Assembly (NCBI GenBank): GCA_018812465.1
Contig: JAHJCS010000017.1
Span: 1-5,220 of the forward strand
Direction of reading: 5' to 3'
Source: Nanobdellota archaeon
GTDB lineage: Archaea; Nanobdellota; Nanobdellia; Woesearchaeales; UBA12501
DNA: 5,220 nucleotides
Shown: positions 1 through 3,058 of the stretch, one piece after another
Numbering within the stretch: the stretch's first letter is position 1
How the letters are laid out: every line of letters starts with the position of its first letter
The notes under the pieces: model-generated
Database searches by the model: none
The model's input: only the letters and a program-made list of their open reading frames with translations
What the model was told of the DNA's origin: nothing
Made by a program: the position numbers and the translations under genes

Positions 1-269
1 AGTGTTATCTCGATTGTGCTTACCCTTACCTGTTTTCCTTCTTTGTTCTGGAACTCTTCTGAGTCAATTTTAATGTCTTTTGTGACCACTGAGCCTTCCA
101 AGAATCTCTTTGAGGCAACTTCAGACACATCAACAGCCCTGCTGATGAATTTCCCTCTTGCCTTCACTATAACATCGTTTGCGTTCTTTGTCGTGAACTG
201 CATGACGACGCCTGTAACATAGTTCATAAACGGTTTATTACCTATGAACACGGAGTTGTCGTCTCCCAT
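1..269 (-). CDS. albA: DNA/RNA-binding protein Alba (3' end cut by window edge)
   Basis: The 89 visible residues align by eye along nearly the whole Alba (Sac10b) fold. Residues 8-22 (VFIGNKPFMNYVTGV) match the conserved IGxKPxMNYV segment that contacts nucleic acid. Residues 34-47 carry the KARGxxISxAVD motif. The end, RVSTIEI, is the last beta-strand of the family. Alba proteins are about 90-100 residues, so only the final few residues and the stop are missing. Alba is a small basic dimer that coats DNA and RNA in archaea and acts in chromatin and RNA stabilisation. The ATG at 269 is chosen because a strong GGGGGTGAGG ribosome-binding sequence lies just upstream; an earlier ATG at about 285 is out of frame and soon meets a stop. 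The gene begins 30 bases after the rps17e stop and is probably co-transcribed with it. At the position of Sulfolobus Alba Lys16, the acetylated lysine, this protein has Asn11, followed by a retained Lys12. Confidence 0.93.
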   Translation of the reverse strand, partial: MGDDNSVFIGNKPFMNYVTGVVMQFTTKNANDVIVKARGKFISRAVDVSEVASKRFLEGSVVTKDIKIDSEEFQNKEGKQVRVSTIEIT

Positions 270-299
270 ATCCTCACCCCCATATGTTCTCTGTGAGTC

Positions 300-488
300 T
301 TATGCTTCCTTTCTCTTGATTCGTGTCACATAGCCTGCAATGACATTCCTGATCTTTTTTGAGGGGAATTCCATATACTTCTCAGCGACCTGCTTATTCT
401 GGTCATAATCCCCTGAGAATTTCTCGCTATGTGCATTAATGAGTTCTCTAGTCTTTCTCTTTACCAACTTTGTTTTTATTCTTCCCAT
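300..488 (-). CDS. rps17e: 30S ribosomal protein S17e
   Basis: This 62-residue basic protein has the signature of archaeal S17e. It begins MGRIKTKLVKR (residues 1-11), has the central DxxQNK stretch (about 28-32), and ends with PSKKIRNVIAGYVTR (about 42-56). S17e is a small-subunit ribosomal protein shared by archaea and eukaryotes and absent from bacteria; archaeal versions are about 60-70 residues, so this one is full length. The frame can be extended 11 codons to an ATG at 521. I reject that start because family members begin at MGRI, because the TATA box at 533-540 predicts transcription starting near 510 (inside the extension), and because a modest AGGGA ribosome-binding site lies at 493-497, just before the ATG at 488. 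It is the first gene of a two-gene unit with albA. Confidence 0.95.
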   Translation of the reverse strand: MGRIKTKLVKRKTRELINAHSEKFSGDYDQNKQVAEKYMEFPSKKIRNVIAGYVTRIKRKEA

Positions 489-532
489 AATATCCCTGTA
501 AACACTGATAGGCTGTTTCAAACCAGCAGGGG

Positions 533-548
533 TTTATAAATCTTTTGG
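533..548 (-). promoter_or_regulatory. BRE/TATA promoter of rps17e-albA
   Basis: On the minus strand a purine-rich BRE-like CCAAAAGA is followed directly by TTTATAAA (533-540). About 26 bases further on, transcription would begin near position 510, leaving a leader of roughly 20 bases with an AGGGA site before the S17e ATG at 488. This spacing fits archaeal TBP/TFB promoters. The transcription start is inferred, not measured. Confidence 0.6.
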
Positions 549-580
549 AATAGGGGTTTACTACTGGCCGGAATCTAAAA

Positions 581-597
581 ACGAAACCTTTATATAT
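581..597 (+). promoter_or_regulatory. BRE/TATA promoter of sepF
   Basis: ACGAAACC (581-588) is a good archaeal BRE and is followed immediately by the TATA box TTTATATAT (589-597). Transcription would start near 617-621, giving a leader of about 45 bases that ends in the strong GGAGGGG ribosome-binding site at 654-660. Together with the minus-strand promoter at 533-548, this makes a compact divergent promoter region of 176 bases between rps17e and sepF. Confidence 0.65.
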
Positions 598-664
598 GTG
601 TGTGCTAATCTAAAATTCATATTTATTATACAATAATATATAATTTTCCACACGGAGGGGTAAG

Positions 665-1075
665 ATGGCAGGGTTTTTTTCAAGAATAAAAGAGAGATTG
701 TCCGGTTCTGATGATTTTGATGTTCCTAGTGAGATTGATGAAGGTTATCTTGAGCTTTCAACAGAGAGTGAGAAAGAAGGCCAGGCTAAGATAACTGTGA
801 GGCCATTTATTCTTGAAGATTTCGCTGATGTCAAAGTCATACTTGATTCAATGAGGGAAGGATACACTGTTGCACTTGTCAACATCAGGCCTCTCAAAGA
901 CAAGGACCTTGTTGAGCTGAAGAGAGCAGTAGGAAAGCTTAAGAAGACAACTGATGCTATTGAAGGAGATATCGCAGGATTCGGAGATGACTGGATCTGC
1001 TTATGCCCATCTTTCGCTCAGATTCACAGAGAGAAGAAGAAAGAGATCAGGGACGTCAGTCATGATGATTATTGA
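665..1075 (+). CDS. sepF: Archaeal cell division protein SepF (FtsZ membrane anchor)
   Basis: The protein has 136 residues. Residues 1-13 (MAGFFSRIKERLS) form the short amphipathic membrane-targeting helix typical of SepF. An acidic linker (about 15-40) follows, and then the compact SepF domain (about 42-122), with VRPFILEDFADV, the GYTVALVNIRPL strand and turn, the ELKRAVGKLKKTTDAI helix, and the GDIAGFGDDW segment (101-110) that lies at the SepF core. These are features of the archaeal family, formerly a DUF. Archaeal SepF binds the FtsZ C-terminal tail and tethers the division ring to the inner face of the membrane. The order of domains, the length, and a strong GGAGGGG at 654-660 placed 4 bases before the ATG support this start. 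The short tail after residue 122 is charged (REKKKEIRD) and ends HDDY. No ftsZ lies in this window. The gene appears to be transcribed alone or together with the RNA candidate downstream. Confidence 0.94.
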   Translation: MAGFFSRIKERLSGSDDFDVPSEIDEGYLELSTESEKEGQAKITVRPFILEDFADVKVILDSMREGYTVALVNIRPLKDKDLVELKRAVGKLKKTTDAIEGDIAGFGDDWICLCPSFAQIHREKKKEIRDVSHDDY

Positions 1076-1086
1076 TTCTTAATAAT

Positions 1087-1126
1087 TCTTGTTTTATTTG
1101 TTTATTGTTTTCTGTTAAACAACAGA
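1087..1126 (+). terminator. Possible T-rich terminator after sepF
   Basis: Twelve bases after the sepF stop begins a run rich in T, with TCTTG-TTTTA-TTTG-TTTA-TTG-TTTTC through 1087-1111. It is followed by a small hairpin, TCTGTT/AACAGA (1111-1116 with 1121-1126, loop AAAC). Archaeal RNA polymerase terminates at oligo-T stretches without needing a stem. The run is interrupted by G, so the call is tentative; read-through into the island at 1212 is possible. Confidence 0.35.
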
Positions 1127-1211
1127 TAGCTCTATTTTCCAGACACAGCTTACTGATTCCTGCTTGCTGAATTATTTAGATTATGAACTCAGATAAACTT
1201 TATTCTTTTTG

Positions 1212-1434
1212 TAGGCGGTGATGATTATGGCAGGCGCTCACGGGTTTTCCTTCGAGCGGGTTACGCTCCCCTCGGACGCAATCTCAAAATGGGCATTCGC
1301 TGCGTTCAGCCCATCGAAGGTTAGTTATTCGGAGGGTTCCGAACGAAGTGAGGGATGTCCTCCTTAATGGCCGGATGAAGGAAGAAGACCCTTCGGGTCA
1401 ACCCCAGGTTGATCTGCGCCATTGTTGTTGCCTA
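1212..1434 (+). ncRNA. Candidate structured RNA of unknown family
   Basis: By hand count this block is about 55% G+C, while the stretch at 1081-1140 is about 23% and that at 1501-1600 about 28%. Its two ends pair perfectly over 14 base pairs: 1212-1225 with 1421-1434. Several of these pairs are G-U, which would become A-C on the other strand, so the sequence fits a + strand RNA. After a 7-base bulge the helix resumes, GGCGC 1233-1237 with GCGCC 1416-1420. Internal helices are CCTTCGA 1249-1255 with TCGAAGG 1314-1320, TGGGC 1290-1294 with GCCCA 1309-1313, TTCGGA 1328-1333 with TCCGAA 1338-1343, and GACCC 1387-1391 with GGGTC 1395-1399. I looked for and did not find the signatures of SRP RNA (GGAA loop with AGCAG), archaeal RNase P RNA (GGAAAGUCC, ACAGAA), 5S rRNA or tRNA. 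A 46-codon ORF (1227-1367) overlaps it, but its codons differ from the neighbouring genes. It could be an independent RNA, a processed part of the sepF transcript, or a dispersed repeat. The ends are taken from the terminal helix and are approximate. Confidence 0.55.
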
Positions 1435-1443
1435 GAAAAGAAG

Positions 1444-1492
1444 CCTCACCTTTTCCATATCTTATTTTTGTGCTATGGAGGAAAAGGCGAGG
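1444..1492 (+). other. Long hairpin downstream of the RNA candidate
   Basis: CCTC-A-CCTTTTCC (1444-1456) pairs with GGAAAAGG-C-GAGG (1480-1492). This gives 12 base pairs around a single A-C mismatch and a 23-base AT-rich loop. It begins only 9 bases after the terminal helix of the RNA candidate ends. It may be a further domain of that RNA, a 3' end or processing signal, or a regulatory hairpin in the zpr1 upstream region. Because it lacks G-U pairs, the strand cannot be decided from pairing. Confidence 0.4.
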
Positions 1493-1493
1493 A

Positions 1494-1535
1494 AGATTAA
1501 GCACCCTCAAAAGATTAGTCAAGTGCTGTAAATCT
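1494..1535 (+). other. Second hairpin upstream of zpr1
   Basis: AGATT (1494-1498) pairs with AATCT (1531-1535) and, across a small internal loop, AGCAC (1500-1504) pairs with GTGCT (1523-1527); the loop is 18 bases. AGCAC could instead pair with a second GTGCT at 1470-1474, inside the loop of the preceding hairpin, so two alternative folds compete. It ends about 38 bases before the zpr1 TATA box. The stem is short and may be chance. Confidence 0.28.
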
Positions 1536-1564
1536 CTCAGAAGAAATATCTTAAATTATCTGAA

Positions 1565-1580
1565 TCACAATATTTATATA
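1565..1580 (+). promoter_or_regulatory. TATA promoter of zpr1, predicted leaderless
   Basis: CACAATA (a weak BRE) leads into TTTATATA (1573-1580). Adding the usual 26-27 bases from the box centre puts the transcription start at about 1603, the A of the zpr1 ATG. The bases before that ATG (TTAATTTATCCT) contain no ribosome-binding sequence, which agrees with a leaderless mRNA. Confidence 0.6.
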
Positions 1581-1602
1581 GTAACTTCTCTTAATTTATC
1601 CT

Positions 1603-2142
1603 ATGCCAGAAGACAAAATCGACACACTTGAAGGCCAGGAATGCCCTGTCTGCCGCAAGAACACATGCACTCTTACTCAGATGGACAGATACATTCCTTT
1701 TGGAGCCAAGAACATACTCATCTATGTATTCTCAATGACATGCTCTGACTGCAAATACCATAAAGCAGATGTTGAATTCTCTGAACAGCATGATCCTATC
1801 AAGCTGACCCTTGATGTGGAGGGCGATGATGACATGAAGATCATGATAATTCGGTCAGGTGAGGGAATTGTGAAGATACCTCACATCACAACAATAGAAG
1901 GAGGTCCTACATCCAATGGATATATCACAACTGTCGAAGGCCTGTTGAACCGGGTGAAGAAGGCTGTTGAGATCATAAGGGATTCATCAGAGGATGATGA
2001 AGAGAAGCAGAAGGCCAAGAACATGATAAAGAAGATAACAAGGATACAATGGGGTAAGGATAAATGCAAGATAATAATAGAGGACAAGACAGGCAATTCT
2101 GATATTCTTTCTGATAAGGCTGTGAAGACTAAGTCTAAATAG
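1603..2142 (+). CDS. zpr1: ZPR1-type zinc-finger protein
   Basis: The protein has 179 residues with one C4 zinc finger: Cys14-x2-Cys17 and Cys47-x2-Cys50, 29 residues apart, the spacing of ZPR1 fingers. Between them lies IPFGAKNILIYVFSMTC, matching the ZPR1 pattern of an aromatic and hydrophobic strand before the second CxxC. The beta-rich ZPR1 domain follows, with KIMIIRSGEGIVKIPHI (about 79-95), IEGGPTSNGYITTVEGLLNRV (about 98-118), and a charged C-terminal helical region ending in a lysine-rich tail. Archaeal ZPR1 proteins have one finger-plus-domain unit where eukaryotic ZPR1 has two. The eukaryotic protein binds and helps fold elongation factor eEF1A; a similar partner in archaea (aEF1A) is plausible but inferred. 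The start is set by the TATA box 23-30 bases upstream, pointing to a leaderless message. Its last 8 bases overlap the end of the convergent gene on the minus strand. Confidence 0.88.
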   Translation: MPEDKIDTLEGQECPVCRKNTCTLTQMDRYIPFGAKNILIYVFSMTCSDCKYHKADVEFSEQHDPIKLTLDVEGDDDMKIMIIRSGEGIVKIPHITTIEGGPTSNGYITTVEGLLNRVKKAVEIIRDSSEDDEEKQKAKNMIKKITRIQWGKDKCKIIIEDKTGNSDILSDKAVKTKSK

Positions 2143-2890
2143 GATCTATTTTCTCATTAAACGGGTGAAGGCTTATATCTGACATCTTTAAGTGATTCAA
2201 TGTATTAAGTATCTCATCTTCTGACGCAACAACAAGAACATCTGATTCTCCGATTCTCATTACTGAAGAAGGGCATTCAGCAGGAGCTTCGCAGTAAAAT
2301 GGAAATCTGTTCTCTGGATCAATCTTCTTTTGAAACACAATCTCATAGACTACTTCAAGAAGGTTTGATGTATAAAGTTCTGTACAAAGACCTATGATGT
2401 CAGCCATTGAATCATTATAAGATGGATCACGTATGCCAAGAATCCTGCTTTCTGTGCCTGTTTTTCTTATCAGATTTCCAAGAGAGAATGATTTTCCCTT
2501 TTCCAATGCCCTGTCTACTACATTAATCTCACCATCACCTAAATGAGGATGGTCAAGCATATCCTTAAAAGCCTCCCTGAGAATAGATCTATCAAAACTA
2601 TTGATTCTCATAACAAAATCAAGTCCTTTGTCATCTTCTAGATCAACAGAACCATTAGAATGCACAAATCCTGCATATATCTTTGCGCCACCATCAGTTA
2701 GATATTCAAGGCATGCTCTGGCTGTAGTGGCCTGAGCTGATTTCTTATTATATCTTGGCTTCTTTGCACCAGCTACTTCAATGGTCAGTGCTGCGCCTGT
2801 CTGGAGGGCATGTTTGATCATATGATCAGCATAACCATAATCACTTCCATCATAGTTTATCGGTTCTCTGTATCCTCTGTCTTCTGCCAA
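2135..2890 (-). CDS. Unrecognised soluble 251-residue protein
   Basis: I do not recognise the family. The frame is open for 251 codons and is the only sensible reading of this stretch. The product has no signal peptide and no stretch long or hydrophobic enough to span a membrane, so it is probably cytoplasmic. It is mildly acidic, with alternating helix and strand character: LTIEVAGAKK (about 35-44) and AKIYAGFVHSNGSV (about 69-82) look like strands, and ILREAFKDMLDH and ADIIGLCTELYTSNLLEVVYEIVF look like amphipathic helices. Four Cys are scattered, with a C-x5-C pair near residues 199-205 (FYCEAPAECPSS), which is not a standard zinc site. The start is TTG at 2890, chosen because GGTGA lies 4 bases upstream; the first internal ATG is about 22 codons further in and has no such site. 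A TATA box at 2934-2942 fits this start. It overlaps zpr1 tail to tail by 8 bases. Confidence 0.75.
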   Translation of the reverse strand: MAEDRGYREPINYDGSDYGYADHMIKHALQTGAALTIEVAGAKKPRYNKKSAQATTARACLEYLTDGGAKIYAGFVHSNGSVDLEDDKGLDFVMRINSFDRSILREAFKDMLDHPHLGDGEINVVDRALEKGKSFSLGNLIRKTGTESRILGIRDPSYNDSMADIIGLCTELYTSNLLEVVYEIVFQKKIDPENRFPFYCEAPAECPSSVMRIGESDVLVVASEDEILNTLNHLKMSDISLHPFNEKIDPI

Positions 2891-2894
2891 AATA

Positions 2895-2899
2895 TCACC
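2895..2899 (-). promoter_or_regulatory. Ribosome-binding site that sets a TTG start
   Basis: On the minus strand GGTGA lies 4 bases before TTG at 2890-2888. No ATG or GTG in the same frame lies just upstream, and the first in-frame ATG inside the gene is about 22 codons later without a comparable site. This is the main reason for accepting TTG as the start. Confidence 0.6.
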
Positions 2900-2920
2900 A
2901 AGAAACCCCTTTTTCTAAGT

Positions 2921-2967
2921 AGATATATAGATGATATATAAAGATATATGGCAAAGAATATATATCT
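2921..2967. repeat. Inverted and repeated GATATAT elements around a promoter
   Basis: AGATATATA at 2921-2929 and TATATATCT at 2959-2967 form a 9-base inverted repeat, with further GATATAT copies at about 2934 and 2943 between them. The cluster brackets the predicted TATA box at 2934-2942. It could be an operator for a dimeric repressor, but such AT-only words also arise by chance in AT-rich spacers. Confidence 0.25.
2934..2942 (-). promoter_or_regulatory. TATA box of the 251-residue protein gene
   Basis: The minus strand reads TTTATATAT here. Transcription would start near 2911, about 20 bases before the TTG at 2890, leaving room for the GGTGA site. The BRE upstream is weak, and a second TATA-like word at 2923-2930 is an alternative. 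Confidence 0.45.
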
Positions 2968-3058
2968 CAATACTTGGGTCATTAGAATTTAAGATGAGAA
3001 TATATTGATAAAAGTTTATTTATTATACCTAACTTGGTTTGATAACATGCAGTGATGA

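Noticed and set aside
16..222. Plus-strand ORF of 68 codons at the left edge
   Set aside because: It is the antisense of albA, whose protein matches the Alba family along its full length.
300..521. Longer S17e with 11 extra N-terminal residues
   Set aside because: Family members start at MGRI, the predicted transcription start near 510 lies inside the extension, and an AGGGA site precedes the internal ATG at 488.
1218..1224. GTGATGA, a perfect C box of a C/D guide RNA
   Set aside because: It lies inside the 14-bp terminal helix, and no CTGA D box occurs near the 3' end of the island.
1321..1422. Minus-strand ORF of 33 codons inside the island
   Set aside because: It has no ribosome-binding site, is short, and the G-U-dependent helix argues for function on the plus strand.
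1212..1434. Island as SRP RNA or RNase P RNA
   Set aside because: No GGAA loop with AGCAG (SRP), and no GGAAAGUCC or ACAGAA (RNase P) on either strand. A strongly diverged version cannot be fully excluded without a covariance-model search.
1422..1631. Plus-strand ORF of 69 codons before zpr1
   Set aside because: It has no ribosome-binding site, runs through the hairpins and the zpr1 promoter, overlaps the zpr1 start, and gives a low-quality basic peptide.
1881..2096. Minus-strand ORF of 71 codons
   Set aside because: It is the antisense of zpr1 and has no recognisable content.
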